Notes under the pieces: model-generated
The model's database searches: none
Told to the model about the DNA's origin: nothing
What the model saw: only the letters and a program-made list of their open reading frames with translations
Source of the DNA: Cystobasidium ongulense
Taxonomy: Eukaryota; Basidiomycota; Cystobasidiomycetes; Cystobasidiales; Cystobasidiaceae
Direction of reading: 5' to 3'
Assembly: GCA_022835595.1 (NCBI GenBank)
Contig: BQUP01000005.1
Location: 992,001 to 1,056,000 of the forward strand
DNA length: 64,000 nt
Shown here: positions 23,399 through 35,738 of the stretch, piece after piece
Layout: every line of letters begins with the position of its first letter
How positions within the stretch are numbered: the stretch's first letter is position 1
Program-made: the position numbers and the translations under genes

Positions 23399-25026
23399 AT
23401 GCAGCACTTTGACCCCAGCGACCACTCTCACCGACGCTGGAGTGAGCGAAGAAGAAGCTGTCTGGACATGCAAGTGTGCTCTTTATGCTGAGTATTCGCT
23501 GTACAGATCCACTCAAGAACGAATGGGTCCTCTGCTCCCGTACTTGCTCTCCTATAGCTCCTCTCTACTGGAATGTCCCAGCTGACGACACTGCAACTCT
23601 CCCAGCACATCGCACAAAGCGACCATGGCAAGGGCAGACAGAAGAGCCAGAGTGAGCCAACGTCGCCTACCCTTCAATCCAGAGTTCGCACCTGACACGG
23701 AGGTGGATTAAAGCCTAACAAAGCTTGCTCAGTACGATCCAAAATGCTACCTCTGCCCAGGAAATAGTCGTATGGGAGGCGCGCAAAACCCTAAATACGA
23801 AGGTACCTTTCGGTTCGAGGTAAGTTTCGCCCATGAGGCCCCTTGTCGACTTGATATTCAAAAAGGTGTACCATGATAATAACTCTTTCGTACATAATAG
23901 AACGACTTTGCAGCAGTCAGAGAGCTGGAAGTAGAAATGCCGGAAAGTCTAGCTCCAGAAGCAGCTAAAACATCAGACGCGGTGGCCGCTTTATACAAGA
24001 CTGAACCAGCTAGAGGGAAATGTTTCGTCATGTGTTTCTCACCTCGACACGACCTGACTATTGCACAGCTCAACCAGAAGGAAATGCTGCGTGTCATTGC
24101 CGAGTGGTAGGTCTGATTTGCCTCTTGCGAAGAGACTATTCCATGCTGACACGTCGACGGACAGGCAAAGCCTGTACAAGGAAGTCTCAGACACGTACAA
24201 ATGGATACGCTACATACAAATGTGGGTCATATCCAGATATTGGCAAGCTCCATGCAATATCTACTGACAAATCCTGTCATTCCTCAGCTTCGAAAACAAA
24301 GGTGCAATGATGGGATGCAGTAATCCTCACCCCCATGGACAAGCTTGGACATTATCCTATATCCCAATGGAAGCACTCAAGATATTACGCTCTCAAAAAC
24401 AATACTATGATTCAAACAATAAATCAATTCTATTATTAGAATATGCAAAAGCTGAAATCGAAAGTCAATCACCCAGGATTGTAGTCAGAGGTGATCATTT
24501 CGCTGCATTAGTACCTTACTGGGCTGTCTGGCCATTCGAGGTCATTATTTGTCCTACGAAAAGACACATCCCTCATTTGCTAGATTTAAACGATGATGAA
24601 AAGGATGATCTAGCTAGTGTCATCCGGAAAATGACTTGCCGATACGATAATCGTAAGCCTGACCATTGTTATTCGGTTGCACAAGCTGACAGGTAGCTGA
24701 CATCTCTGATGCACGCTGCAGTCTTCCAATGCTCTTTCCCCTACTCCATGGGCATCTATCAAGCCCCAAGCCTAAACGACAAAGAGTATGGCGAGTCCGC
24801 TCAGTTGCATCTAGCATTCGATCCACCCTTGTTAAGGAGTGCATCGGTGCGCAAGTTTCTGGTCGGGTGAGTCCATGTGGCGAAGAGATTACCAGCCTTC
24901 CATTTTCTGAACAGTTCCTTGTGCAGTTTCGAGTTGTTTGGAGAACCCCAGCGAGATCTTACGGCAGAACAAGCAGCTTCCAAACTGCAAGCATGCTCCG
25001 AGGTCCACTATAAGCCACGCGAGTAG
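23399..25026 (+). CDS. GAL7: Galactose-1-phosphate uridylyltransferase
   Basis: Transfers UMP from UDP-glucose to galactose-1-phosphate, the step after galactokinase. The start was set at MQHFDPSDHSHRRW, because splicing from it gives the expected N-terminus: HRRWNPLKNEWVLCSPHRTK, RPWQGQTEEPD and LTKLAQYDPKCYLCPGN (zinc-binding CxxC). The short introns here are easily missed, and a naive start at the ATG of 23624 reads the wrong frame. Further blocks: NDFAAVRELEVEMPE, GKCFVMCFSPRHDLTIAQL, and the active site MMGCSNPHPHGQAW with the nucleophilic His of HPH. RGDHFAALVPYWAVWPFEVI follows, and the C-terminus is GFELFGEPQRDLTAEQAA. All family motifs are intact. Confidence 0.95.
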
Positions 25027-25247
25027 GATAAGGCATGCTTCCAGGTTATAGAACATATGCAGTTATCAGCATTTAGTATTGCATGAGTGTAAAGGTGCGA
25101 AGGAAGACAGCAGAAAAAGCGAATATAAATCATAATTATGCTATGTGATGATACAACGATTGACGGTTTTATCTCCCTTTAGTGTGCTGAGATGAATCAC
25201 GATTTGAAGGCATAGTAGCCAATTGCAACAGCCCTTCGTCCAGCTCT

Positions 25248-28200
25248 TTAACGGCGAACAGCGCGACTCTTTGCATCTCTGCTGGTGAACTCCTCGCGTA
25301 GGTTGGCAGCTACGTTCTTTGATGTTGGCTTCTTAGGTACCTTCTTAGGGGGCACTTTCACTGCAGGCTTAGATGCGCTGTTCGGTTCAGTTTTGGCGAA
25401 GAATTTACTTCTGCAAATGTCCGAAGAGGAACCTGCTCAGCAATTGCCAAGGAGAGTGCAAACTCCGAGGCTTACATGGCACCATCACCACCTTTCTTAG
25501 AGGCGGAAGTGGACGATATGGACGTTACCCTTTCCGTCGACTTCTTATGTGTTTGTTTAGTGCTTGTACCGGCTTCGAGTGAGCCATTCTTGGCCTCGGC
25601 TTCCGCAATCATCTTGCGCTCTCGAGTCATCTCCCTAGCGATAGCCTCCTGTAGAATGCGGTAGAGTCAATATAAAGACAATGTCCCACTTGCGCACTTT
25701 CGTGACTGACCTTGAATGCCTTTCCAAATTGATCATACATCTCTTCATCCCAACCCTTGATCTTCGCAAAGTCCTCAAATTCTGCGACGCAAGCCAGTCA
25801 GAGGTGGTACGGAATACGATGGAGTGGCTGTAGCTGTACTTACTCTAAGTACGTAGTAGAAAGCACGGACAAATATGGAGCAGATGAGACAGAGTTTTGT
25901 CAGTTATTGCCGCGGTTCAAGGTCTCTTTTGCCTTGGTCTCGTCTCACCTGGCATCTCTTTGCAGCTATGCGAAGGAGAATTTCATCGAATTTAACGTCA
26001 TACTCAATTTCTTGCGTTTGTGCAGCCTGTACAGACAAAATGATTCGCCAGGTCAGTAGTGAGTCTCTTTGATAGGTTGGGCAATGAATCTCACCTCTTG
26101 CGCAATCTCCTGCAGAGAGAAGAAGATATGTCGTGTATAATGTTCGCGTATATCGCTAACATCAGTAGCTCCTTTACTGGTCGCTTGGCCCTTAGCCGTT
26201 CTAGCTTTAGGCTTCACTTTCGGTGTGGGAGCTGCCGCTTGAGTTGGGACGAGCTCGATGTCGCTATCGTATGCATCACTGTTGTCCTTGATGCCGTGCA
26301 CAACTTCAACTTCGTCATCATCCACTTCACCGGCCCCATCTCCTTCCACCTCGCCGTCCGAGACTGAGGAATCGGCTTCATCGCCGGACTCGGTGTACGT
26401 GCCATCGGTTTCATCGCCATAACCATTGCTGCAATTGCGTGATCTGCTTTTGTTCCGAGATTCTGTGGAACTGTCGATACTGCGGGTACTCTTAGTACCA
26501 ATAGTGACTCCATCGTCATCTTCTTCTTCGATTGTACCTCCAATAGTTTCGATCTCCTCCTCATCCTCGTCTTCTTCGTCAACGAAAGTCTGTCCTCCAG
26601 ACCTTACAGGTTTACCGACTTGCATCGATACTATCTTACTTCTACCCTGTGATGTGGCAGGTTTCTGTGCCCTCGGAGCAGCTTCTTTCGACCTTGGCAG
26701 ATTCTTGCTCATGCTCATTATAAGTGGCTGTTTGGCAAGCGAATTCAACTTTCTTTTTGATGCTGGATCTTTCGAGACAGCTAAATATGAATTGGTGAAG
26801 CCCATCTTATTTTTCTTCTCCCTTTCTACCAGTAATCGCTCTCCCAAAAGCATAAGGAACAGTCTCTCGACATCTGTCTTGTGCATTGTGGATCCTTTGC
26901 CAGCTTCAGGTAGTTGATCATGGCCAGCATTCGCGATCTACAGGTACGGTTTATCAGCATGACATTAATCTTGTCAAAGCATGTTTAGGAATTGACACTT
27001 TACGCACCTTCTTGGCGCGACTCCCGTAATACACATCTACTGCGTATCCCAGACTCAGGTTGTCCTGCTGCATGCGCTCGACCAGAGCAACAATGTCCTT
27101 CGCTCTTTCTGTAACATCGACATTGTTAGGGACGATGTTCTTGTTCATCACGCAATTGTCACAGGTCAGATGGCACTGTTCCGGACTGAACTCTTCCCCG
27201 AAATACTGCAAAACTTGCGTACGGCGGCAGTCTGATATGTTCAGGCAGTATGTGAGGACTTTGTTCAGGATCTCCCGCTGACTTTGCTTCTGCTCGGCTG
27301 ATACCTGTGATTCGTAAATGAAACGCTCATGGGTTCGCATGTCGGCGTAGCTGAAGTAAAGGAGACATGTAGAGGGAAGACCATCTCGACCGGCTCGTCC
27401 TGTTTCCTGGTAGTACCCTTCTAGTGACGAGGGAACTGTTCGTATACAACAGTAACAGTCAGCGACAGAGCAATCCAAATCGGGAAAGGCTAGCATGGAC
27501 GCACTGTTGTAATGTACCACAAAGCGGACATTCGGTTTGTCGATTCCCATACCAAATCTGCAGACGCGCATCAAGATTGAGTATGAGCATGGCGCATGGA
27601 TTGGCAGATGGAACACGAACGTACGCAATGGTAGCACATATCACCTTGACATCACCCTTCAGCCAAGCCATCTGTACTCGTTGACGATCGCCCTTTTCCA
27701 TACTGTGGCATGATCCAAAGGGTTCGTTTAGCAGCGGAAAGTACTCGCAGATCAGCGTCTCGACTTACGCAGCGTGATAATGACTTGCGGCAATACCAAA
27801 TCGATCCCTTAGCCTGTCCGCAGTTTCTTCGCAAGAGCGACGACTGAGACAATAGATAATACCACAGTCATTCCGGTGTTCATTCTGTATGAAAGCAGCG
27901 AGATCTGTCAAACATTGAGCGCCTTTCTTGCGGATTTCATAGTATAGATTGGAACGATTGAAGGACTGCGAGAGGGTAACGCAATCTCTTCCTAGTCCCA
28001 AGATATCCTTGATGTCGGCTTTTACTCGCTCATTCGCTGTTGCTGTTAAAGCCATAATAGGAATGTCTGGGTACGTTCGTTTACACCAGCTAAGGTCTTT
28101 GTAATCGGGGCCTGTATATTGTTGAAAGGATGAAAGGTTCGATATGAACTGACTTTTTAGTGCAATGGGCAAGGAACTTACGCAAATCATGACCCCATCT

Positions 28201-30026
28201 GCTGACGCAATGCGCTTCATCGACTACGAACCTAGCTAATCTCTTGCGCTGATAGAGCTTCTGCAGAACATCTTTAAACTGTTCACTTTTAGCGACCATT
28301 TCTGGAGTCACATAAACAAGTCTTGCGGTTGGTTCAGGGGCCCTTAGCTGAGTAAGAGAGAAGTTTCGATTTTCTGCATCCATGTTGCTGTTGAGTGTAA
28401 CTGCAGTGATTCCTTTGTTGATGAGTGCAGTGACTTGGTCTACAATCAAACTGATCAAGGGGGAAATGACTACCGTGACGCCTTGGGTGACTCCAGTTGT
28501 TACCACAGCTGGTAGCTGATAACACATCGACTTGCCACCACCTTTGGATTGACATACCAATCAGCTCACTAGCGACTGTAGAAGCGAACTGAATCAACCT
28601 ACCGGTAGGCATAAGTACGAAAACGTCTTTGCCTGACAGGGTTGCGTTGATAGCTTTCAGCTGATTCGGACGAAAGTCTTGAAGCTTGAATCTCTGTCTC
28701 AGAGCTTTACGGACATCTACACTCCATTTATACGATTCTAGCTCTTCTGGTGCCGATGCGATAGTTCTAACAGGCGGTTGTTTTGGAGTTGAGGTCATGT
28801 TGTTCCGCATAGCCTGCGGCATGGGCAGCTTGGCGACGATAGGCTTTGATGTAGACTGCTGTGCAGAAGTCGCGACTTGCAAGGGTGTCTTCCCATTTCG
28901 GCCTGGTATTGGCTTTGCAGCGAAAAGTTTTACCGGAACGACTGCATCGTCCTCCAGGTCATCAAAGTAGCTATCGTAATCATCGAGACTGGACGCCAAC
29001 GTGGCATCGGTGCCATTGGCACGCTGAGGTGCATGAGTGCTATTCGCTAGTCTGCCATTCACGGAAGTCGAGGCATTACCGGATCTTTCGTTAGGTGCAG
29101 CACTGGTGCGGTTTGACCCTTGGAGATAGCTATTGATTTTGCCCTCCAGCACTTCTATCTCCCTTTTGACGGCAGTGCTATCAGCAGGGGAGACTTGACT
29201 TAGCTATATACTAACAATGTCGTGTTTCTGTTGACTCCACTTACACTGCACTGCTGATGCGCTGTACCTTTGCCATATCGTTTGCGCTGACTGCGTCCAG
29301 CATCGTTTGTACAAGCCCATCCTGTGTTCTGCGTTCTCTAGCCAGGCGTTCTCGCAGGTCGACTATCGTGGGCTGCTACAGAACAAGCACGCCGATGGTG
29401 AGCAACACAGTTTCTGCCTGCGCGACAATTATCCAGCACGTGTTTCTGCAATGGACTCACTTGGATTGCATTTGATGGGCCCGCTTTGAGGCGCTTTGCG
29501 TTCGAGGTCGTGTCCGCGAAACCACTGTCGTCAAGTTGCTGACTGACATCTCCGTCATCGTCCTCAACCTCCTCGTACCGCCTGGCCCGCTCTTTGCCTT
29601 TTGTGGTGGGCGCAGCGGTCCAAATGGGCGCCTGTTTGTTGCCATTCTGCGCGACCGCAGGACGAGTCGCTGCTGCCACGCCAGCTTTGCGTGGAGGAGC
29701 TGCTTGCACCGACACGAGCGTTGAAGAGGAGGCAGTGCTCTCGACAGATATAGGCAGACGCTTGTTGTTCGCTACTGGTACTCTTGCTGATCCTTCGCGA
29801 GCATAGCTGAACGCGGGCTTCATCTGGGAAGGCAGCCAGCACGCCAGTCAGCATCCATCAAGCGCAGCTAGCTGGACGGCAGCACCCACATATTGCCCGA
29901 TTCCAGACATCTCCCGCGCTAGGCCAGCCTGCTGTCGCGCGCTCTTGCCCGTGGAGCCGTGAGCGGTGGTGCTGCCATTCTTCATTGCGAGCTGCTCGTA
30001 GAGGTTGTTTCGAGGATAGCCTGCCA
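25248..30026 (-). CDS. RecQ-family DNA helicase (BLM/SGS1 type)
   Basis: ATP-dependent 3'-5' DNA helicase for recombination control and replication-fork repair. Start [20 protein letters not shown] disordered N-terminal ~350 residues includes an acidic stretch ([14 protein letters not shown]). Helicase core: [20 protein letters not shown], Walker [16 protein letters not shown] (an intron lies between the first two Gly codons), [64 protein letters not shown] and [12 protein letters not shown]. The RQC zinc part has [12 protein letters not shown]. After the winged helix comes a long acidic insertion ([13 protein letters not shown] and similar), then an HRDC-like segment ([38 protein letters not shown]). 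The tail [10 protein letters not shown] and [15 protein letters not shown] is Lys-rich and probably nuclear. Convergent with GAL7. Its orthology to SGS1/BLM is likely from domain order. Confidence 0.92.
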
Positions 30027-30510
30027 TTCTCGCTCGCCAGACTGGCACAAGCCCATGGGCAGGGTATCACTCGACGGTGTGGTGTGGTGCGCGTCTGCTG
30101 CTGAACCTGCTGTGTGTGTCGATGCCTTGCTTGAATGTCGATGTATGCAGAGAATGAGCAGTTCACGTCGACAATGTACGGTAAACAAGCGCCAGTGTGG
30201 CAAACATAATAAAAAGTGATGCAAAAAGGTATAGAGATGCGACTGTCAAGGCATGCAGAGATAGCCGTTGCATTTATTCTAGACGCACTCAAATATATAC
30301 ACTTCAAATCGTAAAAACCGCTATCTTTGGGTATAAATGTGGCCAGAAATGGAAAGGCTGAGAAACGCGCCGCACTCTGAGAAGGATACAGAATATACCA
30401 GACCTACTGTATAACGAGCTTACAATATGTACCTGATGCAATGATTGCATTCACCAACGCCCAATAAAGACATACACAGCGATCGCTCACATGCCATCGC
30501 CAGCTCAAAC
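30027..30510. promoter_or_regulatory. Upstream region of the RecQ helicase
   Basis: 484 bp between the stop of the mucin gene and the start of the helicase, both leftward. An ACGCG core (aaacgcgcc, 30363-30371) resembles the MluI cell-cycle box bound by MBF in yeasts, which would suit a replication gene; a single copy is weak evidence. Confidence 0.35.
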
Positions 30511-33500
30511 CTATAGCATAAGGCTGTTGTCCTGCAAGTATGGAGCAGAAATCTTCGAAGGTTTGGTGCTAGGCCAGCGCCGACCGAAAGGCGCTGCCTG
30601 TGAAAACGGGTTAGCAGAGTTGAAGCCTCCTCCATCCGCAGTCCTCAAGGTAGAGTAAGTAGAAGCAGAAAACGGTCGTTCGAGGGTTACGATTCTTCCG
30701 CTTTTGGGTGCTGGATCAGACATGACCGAACAGCCTCGTCCGGCATCAGCGTGACCACCTGCATCATTCCACTGTGACGCATGCTTCCACCAAGTATCCC
30801 GGATTGGTATTTCCATCGAAGCCTGTCGCGGACCGAGGATTTCACTTTGCACACTGCTGCCTGAGCCCGAGCGTAATGTAGTCCTATAAGACCTTTCTGT
30901 GGGATAGTATGAACTTGCGCCATTCCGACCCAGAGGAGCGATTGTTTCCGAGTTCGTGGACTGTCTGTACGCTTCAGGTGGTGGAGGCAGAGGGCCCGTC
31001 GGGGGTAGACTGGCGTAGGTATCGCGCATCGAATCGCGCTCCGTGACTGGATAGTCTGATTGTGTACCATAATACTCGCTATCGCGTGGGTAGTCGTTGT
31101 TGTTTTCATTCATCGGAGCAGAGAGCGGGCAATTGTCCATAGGCGCAGCAGCCGAACTAAAGCCTGGTATGTCGTGATGTCGTGGAGGACTTGAGAAGCT
31201 TGCATCACTACCAGAATAGCGCGAGCCGTGCAGACTATCTTCCGCAGCGATTTTTCGCTTCTTTATTGCATATCGAGAGCCGAAGAAAGCCCCTACAGCT
31301 AGTACTATCGCTCCTAGTGCTGCAGCAGAGGCAACAAAGGCTGTGGTCTTGTTACTCATTTTACCAGCGTTTTCGTCTGGCTGGTCGGCAGGGGATGCGC
31401 CGCTGGGATCAATTCCCAGGGAGTTTTGCAATGTAAGCAAGGGCAGAGAAGGATCAATGCAGCTTGCCAACTGCTTGGTAATAGGCTTGCTTGTAGTGTA
31501 GAGATCGCTAGAGGTGTTAACCATCAAGGCTGCTAGGAAGTCAACCTTCTTAGAGGGCATATGGCCGACCCAAACTGACCGTCTGGGGAAAAGGGAACAT
31601 TCGTCAATAGGTCTTGAGCGGCTGACCATTAGCTACTCACACATCAGCCCCATCTCCAGTCCATTTAGCCGGCTTCCATGCCTCCAACGATATTGTAACA
31701 ATCTCTGACGGATCTAGGCCCAATGAGGTGGCGATCAAGACAGGCATATAGGCAAAGACCTGGCCGGAAGCATCTCCCTGCGATAGGAGCCACGACCAGG
31801 ACAATGCTTTCGTGAACAAAATTGATATCACAGATGTATCAGCGGGCCTCTTTGCTGTTCTTGCTCCGACCAGGCCCACAGCCTCGCTTTGGTCGCCATC
31901 CTCTAGAGCATCCGCATCTTGCTGTGGGACAATACTACTAGGCCATTCAGATGGCAAAGCAGCCTTTGCATCGGCAGTGCTCGACGCTGAAGCCTGCGAT
32001 TCTTCTGAAGATTTCGGCTCATTGGCCAACTTGGCGTCCTCCCCAGGAGGGATCGTAACTTTTGTTTCGGTTGATGCAGGCTGCTCGGATGACGCTTCAG
32101 TGGCTGACGGGTTCTGCAGAAGAGTCGAGGTCGGAACCCAGGCATACGGGCTGTCAGAAGAGAAACGTCAGTCATGGGTGCTGTTTCGACAATCACGCGC
32201 CAAGCAGGCTTAAAGCCTGGCATGTGGATTTCTGTGTCACCCGCGCGCTTCCCACTTACTTGGAAGTACTAGTAGTCTTGGAAGGCTCGGGTGATGTGTT
32301 TCTCGGTGCTTCTGGCGTAGTCTCTTTGGCTGTATCCGTCTTGAGATCTGCCAGAGGGATACTGGGAAGCAGAGTAGTTGGGACATCGGGCACAGGTGTG
32401 AGCGTTGGGCTTTCAACCCGAGTCTCGCTTCCCGGCGGTGAGGCCTGTAGAGGGTTGTCGAGTCCTTCGAGACGGTTTCCTTGAGTTATGGGCGTGAGCG
32501 TCGTCACCTCCGGCGGACTGGCGGGGGTCTCGGTGGGCGATGCGCCGTTATCGTTAGGCTTTTGGTCTGTAGTCACAGGCGGGTTGACAGTTGTGGACTT
32601 GGAATTTTCCGGGCCGCCGATGATGGGCGTTAGGGTACTGATAACGACAGTTGAACCTTTTCCGTCCACTTCGTACACCTGTACGACCGTACGCCCATCT
32701 AAGACAGTTGACTCGGTGCGCGTGACGACAGCACTAGTCGGACTGGCCCCTTCAGCTATTGCGTTATTTTCGGGCGTAGTGACGGGAATTGTGGTGACTG
32801 GCTCCTCAGCTGACTTGAGAGTGAAAGTGGTCAGCGGCTCCATTGCGGAGCCGTAACCGATGATAAAGACAGTGTTTCCGTCGCCTGTAATCGTACTTGT
32901 AGCAACAACTTTCGGCACCTCACTTGGTGGAGAAAGAGGATTTGTGATTATAGGAATCCCCTCTCTATTGAATTGAACGACTGAGACCGCCTTTCCATCA
33001 ACTGTGATGGTGGATTGGGTGGAGACTGCACCAACAGGATCTATTCCATCGGCTGGCTCAGCCGAGGGAAGCAGCGTGCTGGTTGTGACCGTACTACCCG
33101 CAGAATCGAGCCCATACTCAACGGGGACAGACGGATTCCCATCAATGCTGGTTGTGGTATAAATAGTTGTCACAGCGGTTGCCGGTTCAAGGGCAGCGGT
33201 AGTTACTGGCTCCCCCTTCGCATTGTACCCGATATAGGAAAGTGGTTTACCATTCGCGTCATACGTTGTACTTGATCTGGAGACCGATGTGTCTTCTGGA
33301 GTGACCTCAGCTGGAAGCAGCGTGCTGGTTGTGACCGTACTACCCGCAGAATCGAGCCCATACTCAACGGGGACAGACGAATTCCCATCAATGCTGGTTG
33401 TGGTATAAATAGTTGTCACAGCGGTTGCCGGTTCAAGGGCAGCGGTAGTTACTGGCTCCCCCTTCGCATTGTACCCGATATAGGAAAGTGGTTTACCATT

Positions 33501-35069
33501 CGCGTCATACGTTGTACTTGATCTGGAGACCGATGTGTCTTTTGGAGTGACCCCAGCTGGAAGCAGCGTGCTGGTTGTGACCGTACTACCCGCAGAATCG
33601 AGCCCATACTCAACGGGGACAGACGGATTCCCATCAATGCTGGTTGTGGTNNNNNNNNNNCCAGCTGGAAGCAGCGTGCTGGTTGTGACCGTACTACTCG
33701 CGACATTGAGCCCATACACAACGGTGGCGGGCGGATCCCCTTCAGTGACCACTGTGGACGTAATGGCAGTGGTGTCTTCTGGAGTAAGGTGCGCTAATTC
33801 TAGAAGGTTTGGTGCGCCTGGACCGTCTTCTCTGACGCCAGCAACCTGCGTCACTGTGACGATAGGCGTTCCATCGATGGTTGTGGTATAGGTAAATGGA
33901 GTTATGGGGGAATCAGGGGGAATGGGAGCTGTAGTTATTGGCTCCTCCTTCGTATTGTACCCGACATATGAGACCGCAATATTGTTCGCGTACATTGTAC
34001 TTGAGCTGACGACCGTTGTGTCTTCTGGAGTGGCCTCAGCTGGAAGCAGCGTGCTGGTTGTGACCGTACTGCCCGCAGAGTTGAGTCCATAGACCGTAGT
34101 GATAGACGGATTCCCTTCACTGGCCGTTATAAATCTGACGACAGTGGTGTCTGCTGGAGTGGTCGCAACTAGAGTTGACGTGCTGCTAGTGACCGTCTGG
34201 CCCGCAGCATCGAGCCCATACACAATCTCGACAGGCGGATTCCCTTCCATGGTGATTGTGGTATAGGTAGATGGAGTTATGGGGGAATCAGGGGGAATGG
34301 GAGCTGTAGTGACTGGCTCCTCCTTCGCGTTGTACCCGACATATGAGACCGCAACATTATTTGCGTCATACGTTGTACTTGATCTGACGACCGATGTGTC
34401 TTGACTATCGCCTGCCAACTTCAAGACTCCAGGGACGTCAGCTAGGTCCTTGATTCCAGCCACCTCATCAGGAGACGCCTTCGATGCTGTCATTGCTGCC
34501 ATTGCTGCACTATACACGCTCGACCAGGCAGTTGTTCCATCTACAGCTGAAGTGTCACTTGAAGACGGCTCGACAATTGGAGGTGCACCTTCAGGGGCTG
34601 GCTCTTCCCTGCGCCAAAGAGCTGGAGGTGTTGGAAGTGAGGGAAACAGTAGGATCGAAAGAGTGTTCGAATATGAAGGATATGGTGGGTGATAGATCAG
34701 CTAAGAGCTCGTTCAACGGAGCCCAATTAGCCAGAACAGTAATGACTTACCTCGAGGCATGCCGCGAGGCAAGTGAGGGTGTGAAGGTGCTCTCGTCGGG
34801 ACGTGGTGTGCTGCTCTCGGTCGTAATCGGGCAGGGTTTGCAGATAGCTGCTGACCATGAGTATTAGGTTGTGGAGGTATTGTTCGGTTTGGTTGTCGCG
34901 GCGGACTGATAGGAGTTGCCGCTGAAGACAAGCTTGCTTGGCATAGGAGAACGAGCAGGAGGAGTAGAACAAGACTGTGACCCTGCAGCGGTGCAAGGTC
35001 GCTACTCTGGGGGACTACTCCTGGCTTCCAGCGTCTCCTCCGCCTGCCTGGGCGAGAGAGGAGATCCAT
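30511..35069 (-). CDS. MSB2: MSB2-like signalling mucin
   Basis: Cell-surface osmo/surface sensor feeding Cdc42-MAPK signalling in fungi. Start MDLLSRPGRRRRRWKPG with a signal-anchor-like run SLVLLLLLVLLCQASLSSAA. The 5' exon structure is uncertain: the frame must change before EEPAPEGAPPIVEPSSSDT. A Thr/Ser/Pro-rich mucin region of about 750 residues follows, made of degenerate repeats (TTYDANGKPLSYIGYNAK; STVTTSTLLPAE). The conserved membrane-proximal domain is diagnostic: ADTSVISILFTKALSWSWLL, FAYMPVLIATSLGLDPSEIV, and SVWVGHMPSKKVDFLAALMV with NTSSDLYT. The single transmembrane helix is TTAFVASAAALGAIVLAVGA followed by basic YAIKKRKIAAE and a ~260-residue Ser-rich cytoplasmic tail. Assembly Ns interrupt the repeat region, so true length is unknown. 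Confidence 0.85.
33068..33650. repeat. 246-bp near-identical tandem repeats in the mucin domain
   Basis: Copies begin at 33068 and 33314, and a third at 33560 runs into the assembly gap. The period is 246 bp, or 82 codons, so the frame is kept. Copies 1 and 2 differ at only a few positions by eye (for example ggattc against gaattc). Older, diverged units flank them on both sides. This points to recent tandem expansion. Confidence 0.9.
33651..33660. other. Assembly gap (10 N)
   Basis: Ten Ns interrupt the third near-identical repeat copy; sequence resumes at a related but diverged unit. Ten is a placeholder length, so repeat copies are probably missing. Confidence 0.97.
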
Positions 35070-35738
35070 ACTGGTTCGTGGGCCTAACACTGGTGTATTG
35101 TACGGCTAGTGGCCATGTTGCGTGTAGTGTTCAATGCCCTTGAAGGCGGTACCGGTATGTCTGGGTGAGGTGGAGAGGGCCCTCCTCGTAGGTCTTGCAG
35201 TGGATGCGCGTGGCGTGCTGTGGGTGCGTTGGGGTGCGTGTGTGCTGGCTGTATCGTCAATTGAGTGTTTGCAGATGTCGCATATCGGCATAAGTCCACG
35301 ATGTAAGTCAGGTATATGCAAGCCTCTGCCCATCAGGTGGCCAGGCTATGAACATCGGCAGTGCGGGCATCTCCCCTTCTGCACGTGAGCAAGCAGACGG
35401 CTGCCAGCAGACAGCGAGGTCATCGGCGTCAGTGAAGCGATGCACTCGCACTCGCACTCGCACTCGCGCCTGGCTCGCTGTGGATGCGAGCTGGCGTGGG
35501 CTGTTCCCCTTCTGCGCAAAAGCAGGCGAGCCGGGCGAGCAGAGTAAAGCCTGCCAGTATTTGTTCATCATAGGCATCATGGCCGTCGTGTCTTGTCGTG
35601 CGGTCCTGAGGTGCATCGTGTCGAGTCGAGATCGATGAGAGAGAAAGAGAGAGAAGAGCGGACCAAGATGGCGAGCAGCTCCTCGTCTTTCTCCATCCAT
35701 CGACATTAATAATATTCATCCCAGCAGGAATCAAAAGC
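35070..35738. promoter_or_regulatory. Shared upstream region of MSB2 and TRAP-alpha genes
   Basis: 669 bp between divergent starts. It has a CACGTG box near 35380, a hexanucleotide repeat (GCACTC)n at about 35442-35467 and GA-rich sequence at 35633-35660 just before the rightward start. Open frames here are composition artefacts. Confidence 0.45.
35442..35467. repeat. (GCACTC)n hexanucleotide repeat
   Basis: Just over four copies of GCACTC in the intergenic region upstream of the TRAP-alpha gene. Non-coding; likely length-variable. Confidence 0.85.

Noticed and set aside
23624-23704. GAL7 start at the ATG of 23624
   Set aside because: That frame gives an Arg-rich peptide unrelated to GALT. 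Splicing from ATG 23399 gives the conserved HRRWNPLKNEWVLCSPHRTK N-terminus.
24300-24700. Break in GAL7 because frames change
   Set aside because: All changes coincide with short introns carrying normal signals and family motifs continue intact to the stop.
35442-35467. Possible telomere-like or CRISPR repeat
   Set aside because: It is a simple uninterrupted hexanucleotide tract without spacers.
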